From Tannerella sp. oral taxon 808 (GTDB lineage Bacteria; Bacteroidota; Bacteroidia; Bacteroidales; Tannerellaceae), in the NCBI GenBank assembly GCA_002890585.1, contig MIQB01000006.1:1-55525 (forward strand): DNA of 55,525 nt, given 5' to 3'. The translations under genes were made by a program, and so were the position numbers. Below the pieces are notes generated by a model. That model was not told the origin of the DNA. It ran no database searches and worked only from the letters and a program-made list of their open reading frames with translations. Positions 42,505 to 51,924 of this stretch are shown here, piece after piece. Position 1 is the first letter of the stretch. The number at the start of each line of letters is the position of its first letter.

Positions 42505-44554
42505 ATGATCGACTCCGCAACGAAAGACCGCATCCTCGAGGCAGCACACATCGTCGATGTCGTCTCCGACTTCGTCACCCTGCGCAAGCGGGGCGTCAAC
42601 TTCGTCGGCCTCTGCCCCTTCCACGCCGACAAGCACCCCTCCTTCTACGTCTCGCCCGCAAAGAACCTCTGCAAATGCTTCGCCTGCGGCGAGGGCGGAT
42701 CGCCCGTGTATTTCATTATGAAGCACGAGCAATTAGGATACTACGACGCCCTCCGCTACCTGGCCAAGAAGTATCACATCGAGATCCACGAACGGGAACT
42801 CACCGACGAGGAACGCCAGGCACAAAGCGATCGCGAGAGCATGTTCATCCTCAACAGTTGGGCGCAGAAATACTTCACCTCCTGCCTCATGGAGCACGAG
42901 GAGGGGCGCACCATCGGCCTGCCCTATTTTGCCCAAAGGGGATTCCGCGAGGAGACCATCCGCAAGTTTCAGTTAGGCTACGGATTGGAGCGCCGCGACG
43001 ACCTCTACCGCACAGCCCTCGCCAAGGGGTATAAGAAGGAATACCTCGAAAAGACCGGCCTCGTCAGCTTTTACGAAGACGGCGGCGCCACCGACCGCTT
43101 CCGTGGCCGCGTCATCTTCCCCATCCACACGATGAGCGGCAAGGTGGTGGGCTTCGGCGGCCGCATCCTCGACACGACGAAGAAGACGGGCAAATACCTC
43201 AACTCGCCCGAGAGCAAGATCTACCACAAAAGCAGCGAGCTATACGGCCTCTACTTCGCCAAACAGGCCATCGTGAAGGCCGACAAATGCTTCTTAGTCG
43301 AGGGCTATACGGACGTCATCTCCATGCACCAGTCGGGCATCGAGAACGTCGTGGCCTCGTCCGGCACCGCCCTCACGCAGGGGCAGATCCACCTGATACA
43401 CCGACTGACGAACAACATCACCGTCCTCTACGACGGCGACGCAGCCGGCATCAAAGCCGCCATCCGAGGCATCGACCTACTGCTCGGGGCCGGCATGAAT
43501 GTGAAAGTGCTGCTGCTGCCCGATGGCGAAGATCCCGACTCCTTCGCCCGCTCGCGCAACGCCTTCGACCTCTCGGTATACCTCAACAACAACGAAACGG
43601 ACTTCATCCGCTTCAAGACACAGCTGCTGCTGCGCGAAGCCGAGGGCGACCCCATCCGCCGCGCCGCGTTGATCACGGACATTCTGCAATCCGTAGCCCT
43701 CATCCCAGACGCCATCAAGCGCTCCGTCTACCTGCAGGAGTGCAGCCGCATGATGGACATCAAAGAGCCCATCCTGCTGGCCGAGCTCAACAAGCTGCGC
43801 GCCACAAGGCACCCGTCCCCCCCACCCATCCGCCCGACCGAGCCGCCAACCCCCACTGCCGTGCAGCCTGTCTCTACGCCTGAGACTGCCTCGGAAACAT
43901 CCGCCTCAGAGCCGCCTCAATCGCCACCGCCTGCGCCCATACACCGAGAGCCCCCCCCCCTCGCCCTATCGCGCCGTGGAAGAGGCGTTGATGCGCTACG
44001 TCGTCACTGTGGGCGAGTGCGCGCTGTATGATTACACCAATGAGGAGACGGGCGAGCACGTCGTGATCCGCACGGCGGAGTACATCCTTCAGGAATTGCA
44101 GCGCGATGGGCTCAGCCTCACCGTACCCGTCTTCCACACCATCTTGGACGAGGCTGTGGCGCACCTGAACGAGCCTGATTTCAGGCCTGAGATCTACTTC
44201 TTGTCACATCCTGACGCCGAAGTCTCGCGCGCAGCCATGCGCTTGGCCGATGACCGCTACCGCAGCCTGGATGCCTCCCCCATCGACACCGATCAGCTTA
44301 CAGCGGAGGAGCAAGAGGAAGTGCGCCGCAAGCGCATGAAGGAGCTGGAGCGCGCCGTCGTGCATGACCTCTTCGCACTGAAGGGGGCCTACCTGCTGCG
44401 CCGCATTGCGGACGTCAACCTCCGCATCAAGGCCTTGCAGTCGGAGGGGCGCATCGATGAGGCCATCGAGCTGATGAAAGAGCAAAAGCAATTGAACGAG
44501 ATCAAGGTGGCGCTTAGCCGGGAGTTAGGCGAAAGGATCATATTGAAGATGTAA
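42505..44554 (+). CDS. dnaG: DNA primase, split by a frameshift at a C10 run
   Basis: DnaG makes RNA primers for replication. The first frame (42505-44031) gives the CHC2 zinc finger (LCPFHADKHPSF...CKCFACGEGG, residues 36-64), the catalytic core with the TOPRIM motifs VEGYTDV (about 266) and YDGDAAG, and a Pro-rich linker. It then runs through ten C (43951-43960) and ends out of frame. The C-terminal helicase-binding domain continues in another frame, SPYRAVEEALMRYVV... to TGA at 44554. With nine C the two would join as one protein of about 682 aa, the usual length. Since dnaG is essential, the shift is a sequence error, a slippage site, or a functional truncation. Confidence 0.88.
43951..43960 (+). 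other. C10 homopolymer causing the dnaG frameshift
   Basis: Ten consecutive C in the linker between primase core and helicase-binding domain. Nine C would keep one frame across the whole gene. Long homopolymers of this kind slip in replication and transcription and are also common sequencing errors. Confidence 0.85.
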
Positions 44555-44607
44555 GGAGGAGGGGGGCGTGGCCTCAGCATAGTGTCTGCGCCGTGGGAGT
44601 TGATGCT

Positions 44608-44850
44608 TGCGGGGCGCCCCGCAAATGCCAAAACAGTTCATTTGATGCTTGCGGGGCGCCCCGCAAATGCCAAAACGACACATTTAGGGCTTGCGGGGTA
44701 GCCCGCAAATGCCAAAACGACACATTTAGGGCTTGCGGGGTAGCCCGCAAGAGCCAAAACAGCCCATTTAGTGCTTGCGGGGCGCCCCGCAAGCATCAAA
44801 ACAGTTCATGTGAGACTTGCGGGGCGCCCCGCAAAGGCTAAAACAGGATA
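44608..44850. repeat. Tandem array, 42 bp unit, 6 copies
   Basis: TTGCGGGGCGCCCCGCAA, an 18 bp perfect palindrome (two copies have GTAG at the centre), starts at 44608, 44649, 44691, 44733, 44775 and 44817: steps of 41 and then 42 bp. The spacer reads ATGCCAAAACNNNNCATTT. The dyad arms match those of the array at 1-300, but the spacers differ. The array ends 5 nt before the next gene start. Confidence 0.92.
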
Positions 44851-44855
44851 TTCTT

Positions 44856-45161
44856 ATGAATAGAAACTTTCTTGTATCCACCCTCCTGCTCTACGCATGC
44901 TGCATGGCGCTCCTTTCTTGCTCGAACAAGAAGCCGGCCATTTTCAAGAATGAGCAGGGGCAATACCAATATGAGGTAGGGAGTAAGACCTATCTGCTCC
45001 CCTACCATTACGCCGGCGGAGATGGCGTCTTTGTCGACGGGCAAGCTGTTGCTGTGCTCGATGGCAAGTGGGGCGTTATAGACGAACAGGGGAATACGGT
45101 GCATCCCTACAATTGGCGGAGAGATCATGCCTCCCCGCCCTACTTTTGCCCCCTCATCTAA
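44856..45161 (+). CDS. Small lipoprotein with a WG-type repeat
   Basis: A 101 aa lipoprotein precursor: signal MNRNFLVSTLLLYACCMALLSC with lipobox LLSC, then a short domain containing one WG-type (KWG) repeat, DGKWGVIDEQGN. Proteins of this repeat class normally carry many copies, so this one is very short and may be a truncated or degenerate gene. The start at 44856 is chosen for the signal peptide; a longer frame begins within the repeat array. The next gene begins 15 nt later. Confidence 0.6.
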   Translation: MNRNFLVSTLLLYACCMALLSCSNKKPAIFKNEQGQYQYEVGSKTYLLPYHYAGGDGVFVDGQAVAVLDGKWGVIDEQGNTVHPYNWRRDHASPPYFCPLI

Positions 45162-45176
45162 CCCATCAACCCCAAA

Positions 45177-46091
45177 ATGAACTTCATAGAAGCTGACGAT
45201 ATCGTCAAGCAATACGCCAACCATCGCGCCCTCGACGGCGTGAGCATACGCGTGCCCGAAGGGCGGATCTTCGGGCTGCTCGGGCCCAACGGCGCCGGCA
45301 AAACGACCCTGATCCGCATCATCAACCGCATCACCGCCCCGGACAGCGGCACGGTGCGCTTCGACGGACACCCCTCGCACCCTGACGACGTCCGCCGCAT
45401 CGGTTACCTGCCCGAGGAACGAGGCCTTTATAAGAAGATGAAGGTCGGCGAACAGGCCCTCTACTTCGCCCGCCTCAAGGGCATGAGCGCCACCGATGCC
45501 CGGGCGAGCCTCACGGAGTGGTTCGAGCGGTTCGACATCATGCCCTGGTGGGGGCGGAGATTGGAGGAGCTGTCGAAGGGCATGCAACAGAAGGTGCAGT
45601 TCATCATCACCGTCGTGCACCGCCCCGCGCTGCTCATCTTCGACGAACCCTTCAGCGGCTTCGACCCCATCAATGCCGAACAACTCAAGCACGAGATGCT
45701 CCGCCTCAAGGCCGAGGGCCGGACACTGATCTTCTCCACCCATAACATGCCGTCCGTGGAGGAGGTCTGCGACGAGATCGCCCTCATCGACCACTCCCGC
45801 GTCGTCCTCTCGGGCAATGTCCATGAGGTGCGCGAGCGATTCAAGGAGCACCTCTTCCGCGTGGAATATGCAGGCACCGTATCCCTCCAGCCCGACGCTG
45901 CACGCTACACGCTCATCAGCACCGAACCCTCACGCGGCGGCACCACCCTCCGCCTACGTAAAGCAGAGGGCATCAGCAACTCCGAACTCCTCGCCTCCCT
46001 CGCGGCGCAAGGCGAGGTGCGGGCGTTCCGCGAAGTATTACCCTCGATGAACGAAATCTTTATCAAGACCGTAAACCCGAATACCCCATGA
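45177..46091 (+). CDS. ABC transporter ATP-binding protein
   Basis: A 304 aa ATPase of the ABC-2 export type (NatA-like). Walker A GPNGAGKTT (about residues 37-45), Q-loop region GYLPEERGLYKKMKVGEQ, signature LSKGMQQKVQF, Walker B LLIFDEPFSGFD and switch His in STHNM are all present, followed by a C-terminal extension of about 80 residues. Overlaps its permease by 4 nt. Substrate unknown. Confidence 0.93.
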   Translation: MNFIEADDIVKQYANHRALDGVSIRVPEGRIFGLLGPNGAGKTTLIRIINRITAPDSGTVRFDGHPSHPDDVRRIGYLPEERGLYKKMKVGEQALYFARLKGMSATDARASLTEWFERFDIMPWWGRRLEELSKGMQQKVQFIITVVHRPALLIFDEPFSGFDPINAEQLKHEMLRLKAEGRTLIFSTHNMPSVEEVCDEIALIDHSRVVLSGNVHEVRERFKEHLFRVEYAGTVSLQPDAARYTLISTEPSRGGTTLRLRKAEGISNSELLASLAAQGEVRAFREVLPSMNEIFIKTVNPNTP

Positions 46092-47341
46092 ACCGTAACC
46101 TATCCCTCATAATAAGACGCGAGTACCTCTTCCGCGTACGCAAGAAGTCCTTCCTGCTGCTCACGCTGCTCACTCCGCTACTCATCATAGGCATGATCTT
46201 CGTCCCCCTCTGGTTAGCCTCCTTCCGAGCCGATGAGGTGCGCACGGTGGCCATCATCGACCACACCGAACGCTACGCGCCCCTCTTCACCGACACCGAC
46301 GGATACCGCTTCGTCACCACCCCCACCGGCGACCCCTTCGCCACACTCGAGATCACGGACGACTTGCTCCGCGACTCGCGCGCCGCCACACTCTACTCCC
46401 GCCAGCAAATCCCTACCGACCTGGAGCGCTTAGTCAACGAGACGCTCCGCCAGCGCATGGAGCACGACAAGATGGCCTCCTACGGCATCCCCAACCTCGA
46501 ACAGATCGTCCGCGACAGCCACGTGGACTACCAGATCCGTACCGTCAAGCTGAGTGACGACGGCACCGAAAGCACCTCCTCCACCCAACTGGCCTACATC
46601 ATCGGCATCGTCTTCACGCTGGCCGTCTACATGTTCATCACGCTCTACGGCTCGATGGTGATGCAGGGCGTGTCGGAGGAGAAGACGAACCGCATCGTGG
46701 AGCTCATGGTCTCCTCCGTCCGCCCCTTCGACCTAATGGCGGGCAAGGTGATCGGCATCGGCCTCGTCGGGCTCACGCAGTTGGTGCTCTGGGTCCTGCT
46801 GACGATGGTCGGCATGGGAGCCATCACAGCCCTCACCGGCGCTACAGCCCCGCCCGACCCCACCGCCACGGCGCCCGATGCCGCACAAACCGCCGAGTGG
46901 ATGTCTGCTCTCAGCTCCTTCAACCTGCCCCTGTTGCTCCTCTTCTTCGCTGCCTTCTTCGTCGGCGGCTACCTGCTCTACGCCGCCCTCTTCGCCGCCA
47001 TCGGCTCCGTCATAGACCACCCCGAAGACGCCCAGCAATTCATGATGCCCGTCATGTTGGTGCTCATCTTCGCCCTCTACGCCGGAATCTACAGCCTCGA
47101 CAACCCCGACGGCCCGCTGGCCTTCTGGTGCTCGCTCATCCCGTTCACCTCGCCCGTGGTCATGATGATGCGCCTGCCCTTCGACGTCCCCCTCTGGCAG
47201 CCCCTCCTCTCCATCGCGTTGCTCTACGCCACAGCCATCGGCGTCACATGGCTCTCCGGCCGCATCTATCGCGTCGGCATCCTGCTTTATGGCAAGAAGC
47301 CGAACCTGAAAGAGATGGTGCGGTGGATCACGTATAAGTAG
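46088..47341 (+). CDS. ABC-2 type transporter permease
   Basis: A 417 aa membrane partner of the ATPase before it, NatB-like: one helix near residues 20-42, a large extracytoplasmic domain (about 45-170), and five or six helices from residue 175 to the end. MVMQGVSEEKTNRIVELMVSSVRPFDLMAGKVIGIGLVGL is the conserved cytoplasmic hinge (quoted in family terms: EEKTNRIxExLxSS). Exported substrate unknown; NatAB relatives export sodium or peptides. Confidence 0.9.
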   Translation: MNRNLSLIIRREYLFRVRKKSFLLLTLLTPLLIIGMIFVPLWLASFRADEVRTVAIIDHTERYAPLFTDTDGYRFVTTPTGDPFATLEITDDLLRDSRAATLYSRQQIPTDLERLVNETLRQRMEHDKMASYGIPNLEQIVRDSHVDYQIRTVKLSDDGTESTSSTQLAYIIGIVFTLAVYMFITLYGSMVMQGVSEEKTNRIVELMVSSVRPFDLMAGKVIGIGLVGLTQLVLWVLLTMVGMGAITALTGATAPPDPTATAPDAAQTAEWMSALSSFNLPLLLLFFAAFFVGGYLLYAALFAAIGSVIDHPEDAQQFMMPVMLVLIFALYAGIYSLDNPDGPLAFWCSLIPFTSPVVMMMRLPFDVPLWQPLLSIALLYATAIGVTWLSGRIYRVGILLYGKKPNLKEMVRWITYK

Positions 47342-47479
47342 TGGTCAATCACTAATTATTAGAGCGGTGCCACTCTGCCGTATCTCCGGGGGGGGATCAT
47401 TGATAATTAATCATTGCTCCAGCGGCGCGATTTTTCCTCCTCCCCAAGGCGCGGAAAGAACCTAAGAATCCATTCGGGG

Positions 47480-47703
47480 GCAGATCCGCGGCGCGGAAGA
47501 CCCAAAAATCCATTTTGAGTCAGATCCGCGGCGCGGAAAGCATCAAAAATCCATTTTGGGTCAAATCCGCGGCGCGGAAGGCATCAAAAATCCATTTTGG
47601 GTCAGATCCGCGGCGCGGAAAGCATCAAAAATCCATTTTGGGTCAGATCCGCGGCGCGGGAGGCATCAAAAATCCATTTTGGGTCAGATCCGCGGCGCGG
47701 AAG
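47480..47703. repeat. Tandem array, 41 bp unit, about 6 copies
   Basis: CCGCGGCGCGG recurs at 47486, 47526, 47567, 47608, 47649 and 47690, 40-41 bp apart. Units also contain AAAAATCCATTTT, an imperfect dyad. It fills most of the 464 bp gap between the ABC permease and the next gene; the rest, 47342-47480 and 47704-47805, shows no clear feature. Confidence 0.92.
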
Positions 47704-47805
47704 GCACCCCATTTTTCATTTCACCCATTACGTAGGATCTTTGCTCAACGTTTTGCGAGCGCCCCCCGCTCCTCCTTCCTAACCCCCTAACTCATACACC
47801 TCATC

Positions 47806-48612
47806 ATGCGCCCCACCCCCTCAGCCCCTGCGACGCCGCGCCCTCCTGCTCCTACTTAGCCTCGCCGTTGCCCTCGCCACTCATGCCCAGATGCTCTTCT
47901 CCGAAAACCTCACCATGAAGATCGACAGCAATAAGCCCATCCAAGGCATGCTCTCCACCATGGTCAACTACAAGACCGAGGCCGAGGAGCTCTTTGAGTT
48001 CAAGATCCATTCCAACCTCAACATCCTGCTCGGGCAGAAAAGCGTGATCAACCTCATGGGCCGCTTCGAGTTCACCACCTACGGCAGCAAAACGACCGTC
48101 AACGAGGGCGACCTGCACGCCGAGTATCGCTACCTCCTGCACCCCGCCTTCGAGGTCTACCCCTACGTCGAAGCCCAATGGGCCGGCACCCACGGCCTGC
48201 TCCGCAAAGTATCCACCGGCCTGCAAGCCCGCTACCGAACCCTCTACACGCCCCACAGCACCATGTTCCTCACCACCGCGCTCTATTACGAGGCCGAAGA
48301 CTGGAAGAACCTCTCCAGCGACACCCTTGGGGCCCCTACGGCTACAACCGCAACATCCGCTCCCACCTCTCCCTCAGCTACCGCTACCAGTTCGACGAAC
48401 GCTGGCTCCTGACCACCTCGCTGATCCACCAAGCCAACCCACGCCATTACCTGAGCCACGCACGCTTCGGCGGCACCCTCGACCTGAAGTATAAGATCTC
48501 GAAAGTCTTCGGCCTACGCGCCTCCTACCACGTCTTCTACGACACCGCGCCCGTCGTCCCCATGCGCAAGATGCTCACCTTCACCAATGCCTACTTAGAC
48601 ATCTCGTTCTGA
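47806..48612 (+). pseudogene. Outer-membrane beta-barrel protein gene, frameshifted (DUF481-like)
   Basis: An exported barrel-type protein in three reading-frame pieces. ATG at 47806 starts a frame whose continuation as a signal peptide (LRRRALLLLLSLAVALATHAQ in pieces) needs one C less in the C5 run at 47816-47820. The body (MLFSENLTMKIDSNKPIQGML...) then breaks at GGGG (48329-48332), where one more G would restore LGGPYGYNRN and the end DISF at 48612. Alternating aromatic/polar strands and the closing phenylalanine fit an outer-membrane barrel of about 267 aa; the DUF481-like label is tentative. Both breaks lie in homopolymers, so an error in the sequence is as likely as true decay. A CTG at 47828 could act as start for the first break. 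Confidence 0.7.
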
Positions 48613-48719
48613 AACGGGAAAACGAAAATCTAAAAGCGAAAAACGGCCGGCCACCTGATGCACTCCCCGGCTCCCATTCTTAGCTCTTCACTTTTAGTTT
48701 TCCCCGTCTTCCCCCCCGC

Positions 48720-48727
48720 TATATTTG
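48720..48727 (+). promoter_or_regulatory. -7 box of purD
   Basis: TATATTTG fits TAnnTTTG exactly. The start of transcription would fall near 48735, which makes the ATG at 48738 too close for translation and favours the ATG at 48765. The -33 position is T-rich without a clean TTG. Confidence 0.6.
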
Positions 48728-48764
48728 CCGCCCTTTAATGAATAACCCCATAAACCACACCACA

Positions 48765-50060
48765 ATGACGAACAAGAATGACCTCCACATCCTGCTGATC
48801 GGCGCCGGCGGACGCGAACACGCCCTGGCCTGGAAGATGGCCCAAAGCCCACGCCTCGGCCGGCTCTCCATCGCCCCGGGCAACGCCGGCACAGCCCGCA
48901 TAGGCACCAACGTCGACCTGCCCACGAACGACTTCTTCGCCATCGCTCACTTCGTAGCCGAGCAAGCCGTCGACCTCATCGTCGTCGGGCCCGAAGACCC
49001 GCTCGTGGCTGGCCTGGCCGACTATTTCCGCAGCGAGCTGGTACCATTCCGTGTACCCGTCATCGGCCCCGGGCGCGCCGGCGCACGCCTCGAGGGCAGC
49101 AAACACTTCGCCAAGGCCTTCATGCTTCGGCACAACATCCCCACCGCCCGCCATCGCAGCTTCACAGCCGCAGAAGAGGAGATCGCAGAGCTCTACCTCG
49201 CCACCCTGCGCCCCCCCTACGTGCTCAAGGCCGACGGCCCCGCAGCAGGCAAAGGCGTGCTAATCGTCGACTCGCTCCATGAGGCGCGCGAAGGCCTGCG
49301 GCGCATGCTCAGAGGCATGTTCGGCGAGGCCAGCCGCACAGTCGTCATCGAGGAATACTTAGAAGGCATCGAATGCTCCGTCTTCGTCCTCACCGACGGC
49401 CGCCATTACGTCACCCTGCCCGAAGCCAAAGACTACAAGCGCGTGGGCGAAGGCAACACAGGACTCAACACGGGCGGCATGGGCGCCGTCTCGCCCGTCT
49501 CGTTTGCCAACGCCGACTTCATGCGTAAGGTGGACGAACGCATCATCCGACCCACCATCACGGGGCTACAGGCTGAAGGCATCGACTATTGCGGATTCAT
49601 CTTCTTCGGCCTAATCAACGTCGGGGGCGACCCGATGGTCATCGAGTATAACTGCCGCATGGGCGACCCAGAGACGGAAGTCGTCATGCCGCGCCTAAAG
49701 GATGATTTGGTAGAGCTGCTCCTCTCAGCTGCCGAGGGACGGTTAGAGACACGCCCGGCCACAGTCGATCCGCGTGCAGCTACAGCCGTCGTGCTGACCA
49801 GCGGAGGCTATCCCGGAGCCTATGAGAAGGGCAAAGTGATCACCGGCCTCGACGATCCGCGCGCAGCCGACTGCCTCCTCTTCCACGCCGGCACGAAGAC
49901 CGCCGCCGACGGCACCACGCTGACCTCCGGCGGACGCGTCCTGGCTGTCTGCGCCCTTGGCGACACCGTCCCCGAAGCGCTCCGCAGCGCCTATCGCGGA
50001 GCGGAAGCCATCACGTTTGAAAAGAAATATTACCGCCGCGACATCGGCTTCGACCTCTAA
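48765..50060 (+). CDS. purD: Phosphoribosylamine-glycine ligase
   Basis: GAR synthetase, second step of purine synthesis, an ATP-grasp enzyme. The 431 aa protein has ILLIGAGGREHALAWKMAQSP at the start, PSRAGARLEGSK-like PGRAGARLEGSKHFAKAFM near 110, KADGPAAGKGVLI in the ATP-grasp domain, and EYNCRMGDPETEVVMPRL near the metal site. The start at 48765 fits both the family N-terminus and the promoter position; 48738 would add nine residues. Confidence 0.95.
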   Translation: MTNKNDLHILLIGAGGREHALAWKMAQSPRLGRLSIAPGNAGTARIGTNVDLPTNDFFAIAHFVAEQAVDLIVVGPEDPLVAGLADYFRSELVPFRVPVIGPGRAGARLEGSKHFAKAFMLRHNIPTARHRSFTAAEEEIAELYLATLRPPYVLKADGPAAGKGVLIVDSLHEAREGLRRMLRGMFGEASRTVVIEEYLEGIECSVFVLTDGRHYVTLPEAKDYKRVGEGNTGLNTGGMGAVSPVSFANADFMRKVDERIIRPTITGLQAEGIDYCGFIFFGLINVGGDPMVIEYNCRMGDPETEVVMPRLKDDLVELLLSAAEGRLETRPATVDPRAATAVVLTSGGYPGAYEKGKVITGLDDPRAADCLLFHAGTKTAADGTTLTSGGRVLAVCALGDTVPEALRSAYRGAEAITFEKKYYRRDIGFDL

Positions 50061-50063
50061 CCC

Positions 50064-51101
50064 ATGGAAACAGCAGGACGGCGACGCAGGCCGCAAAGCC
50101 GGATCAGGCGCGCGATGAAGATGGACGTCACGAGCGTCCCCAACCTCATCCTCTCGGCGGCAGTCTGCCTGCTCTGCTGGGTGATGGGCTACACCTATTC
50201 GGCGGGCTACCCCGTCAGCGCCCCGCCCGACGGCCTGCCCACATGGAGCTACCTCATCAGCCTCCAGCCCGACCGCCTGACGACCTACCTGATTGGCGCC
50301 GCGCTCTTCGCCCTCGTGGCCGGATTCATCCAGCGCCTGAACTACAAATACATCATCGTGCGTGGCCGCCGCTCGCTGCCCGCGCTCTTCTTCTTCCTCT
50401 TCGTCAGCACCAACCCGGAGGTCTTTCCCTTGCGGCCCGTCACCCTCGGGCTCTTCTTACTCGTCGTCGCGTTGACCCAGCTCTTCGACTCCTGGCAGCG
50501 GCCGGAGGATACGGGCCGCGCCTTCAACATCTCCCTCTGCCTCGGCCTCAGCGCCCTGCTCTGGCCCCAGATGCTATGGTTCGTGCCCCTGTTTTGGTAC
50601 GGCATGTACCGCTTCGGTTCGCTCTCCGCACGCGGACTGCTCACGTCCGTCTTAGGGCTGCTCACGGTGGCCGGGTTCGTCGCTGCGTGGTGCCTTTGGC
50701 AAGGTGACTATGCGCTGCCCGAAGCCATCGACCACAGCCTCTCCACGCCCGACATCCCCTTCCTGCACGCCACCTTCAACGCCAACTGGATCAGCTCGCT
50801 GTGCGTTGTCTGCTTAGTCATCGTCACCAGCATCTACCTCTCCCTACACGGCATCGAGAACACCATACGCACGCGCCAATACCTCAACTTCCTCTCCGTC
50901 TTCGTTTGCTGGGCCTGCGTGCTGCTCTGCATCTACGCCCGCGAGTCGGCCGACATCCTTTGCGTGCTCTACGTCCCGGCCTCCATCCTCGTGGCCTACT
51001 TCTTCTCCGACAAGCGCAACCTGCTGACGTATCTCTTCTACATCCTCATCCTCACCTTCCTCGTCTACCTGCTGTTGGCGCGCCTATGGACATCCTCATA
51101 A
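50064..51101 (+). CDS. Hypothetical multi-pass membrane protein
   Basis: A 345 aa integral membrane protein with about eight to nine hydrophobic helices; it resembles the DUF6427-type hypothetical proteins found after purD in Bacteroidota, with moderate certainty. No catalytic motif is seen. The first 17 residues are strongly basic (RRRRPQSRIRR); an internal ATG at 50115 is an alternative start. It starts 3 nt after purD and overlaps the next gene by 16 nt. Confidence 0.75.
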   Translation: METAGRRRRPQSRIRRAMKMDVTSVPNLILSAAVCLLCWVMGYTYSAGYPVSAPPDGLPTWSYLISLQPDRLTTYLIGAALFALVAGFIQRLNYKYIIVRGRRSLPALFFFLFVSTNPEVFPLRPVTLGLFLLVVALTQLFDSWQRPEDTGRAFNISLCLGLSALLWPQMLWFVPLFWYGMYRFGSLSARGLLTSVLGLLTVAGFVAAWCLWQGDYALPEAIDHSLSTPDIPFLHATFNANWISSLCVVCLVIVTSIYLSLHGIENTIRTRQYLNFLSVFVCWACVLLCIYARESADILCVLYVPASILVAYFFSDKRNLLTYLFYILILTFLVYLLLARLWTSS

Positions 51102-51535
51102 GCTACGGCTACCTCGGCGTCTTCATTGCCTCCTTCTTGGCGGCCACCGTGTTGCCGTTCAGCTCCGAGGTCGTGCTGACGGGCGTCCTGCTCGGGGGCG
51201 CATCGTATTGGCCGTGCATGGTGGCAGCCACCTTAGGCAATACGCTTGGCGGGATGACGTGTTATGCCTTGGGGCGCCTCGGCAAGGTGGAGTGGATCAA
51301 GAAATACCTGCGGTTAGACATCACGCGGCTGCTGCGCGTGCAGCATTGGATCGAAGGTCATGGATCATGGACGGCCTTCTTCGTCTTCACGCCCGGCGTG
51401 GGCGACTTCATCGCCGTGGCGCTCGGTTTTCTGCGTGCTCGCGTGTGGCCTGTCGCCTTTTGGATGCTGCTCGGCAAGGCGCTCCGCTATTGGGTGTGGA
51501 TGGAGTTGGTCTATAAGGTGCAAGGGGCATTATAG
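51086..51535 (+). CDS. YqaA/DedA family (VTT domain) membrane protein
   Basis: A 149 aa small membrane protein of the VTT/SNARE-associated class, as in YqaA. Visible: YGYLGVFIASFLAATVLPFSSEVVL, GNTLGGMTCYALGR (the conserved glycine-rich re-entrant motif) and FFVFTPGVGDFIAVALGFLR. The ATG at 51086 lies inside the end of the previous gene in another frame. DedA relatives move lipids across the membrane; the exact role here is unknown. Confidence 0.88.
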   Translation: MDILISYGYLGVFIASFLAATVLPFSSEVVLTGVLLGGASYWPCMVAATLGNTLGGMTCYALGRLGKVEWIKKYLRLDITRLLRVQHWIEGHGSWTAFFVFTPGVGDFIAVALGFLRARVWPVAFWMLLGKALRYWVWMELVYKVQGAL

Positions 51536-51654
51536 AGGGGGAGAAGTATTCACAGCAAAGGGGAAATCGAACGTTTTCATCGCAGATACCCGGTTTCTGG
51601 CGTGTTTTCCGGCGATTTAGCGCTTGCTTGAGGTTGGGCAACGAGTAAATCACC

Positions 51655-51903
51655 CTCTTTCGGAGCCCTGCGTAACGCACGGAGCAAAAAAGGCCGTCTT
51701 TCAGAGCCCTGCGTAACGCACGGAGCAAAAAAGGCCCTCTTTCGGAGCCCTGCGTAACGCAGGGAGCGAAAAAGGCCGTCTTTCAGAGCCCTGCGTAACG
51801 CACGGAGCAAAAAAGACCGTCTTTCGGAGCCCTGCGTAACGCACGGAGCAAAAAAGGCCGTCTTTCAGAGCTCTGCGTAACGCAGGAAGTAAAAAAGACC
51901 CCT
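51655..51903. repeat. Tandem array, 41 bp unit, 6 copies
   Basis: TGCGT-A-ACGCA recurs every 41 bp within GAGCCCTGCGTAACGCACGGAGC, followed by AAAAAAGGCCGTCTTTC. It lies between the convergent yqaA-like gene and mnmA. The hairpin with A-tract on one side and TTT on the other could stop transcription, but the stem is short. The sequence from 51536 to 51654 shows no feature. Confidence 0.92.
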
Positions 51904-51924
51904 TTTCTTCTCTCTCTCTACGCT

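Noticed and set aside
43976..44554. A separate 192 aa gene downstream of dnaG
   Set aside because: Its sequence is the C-terminal domain of DnaG and continues upstream of its ATG in the same frame to the C10 run; it is part of dnaG.
51577..51810. Minus-strand frames with repeated LRALRRALK units
   Set aside because: Translation of the 51655-51903 array.
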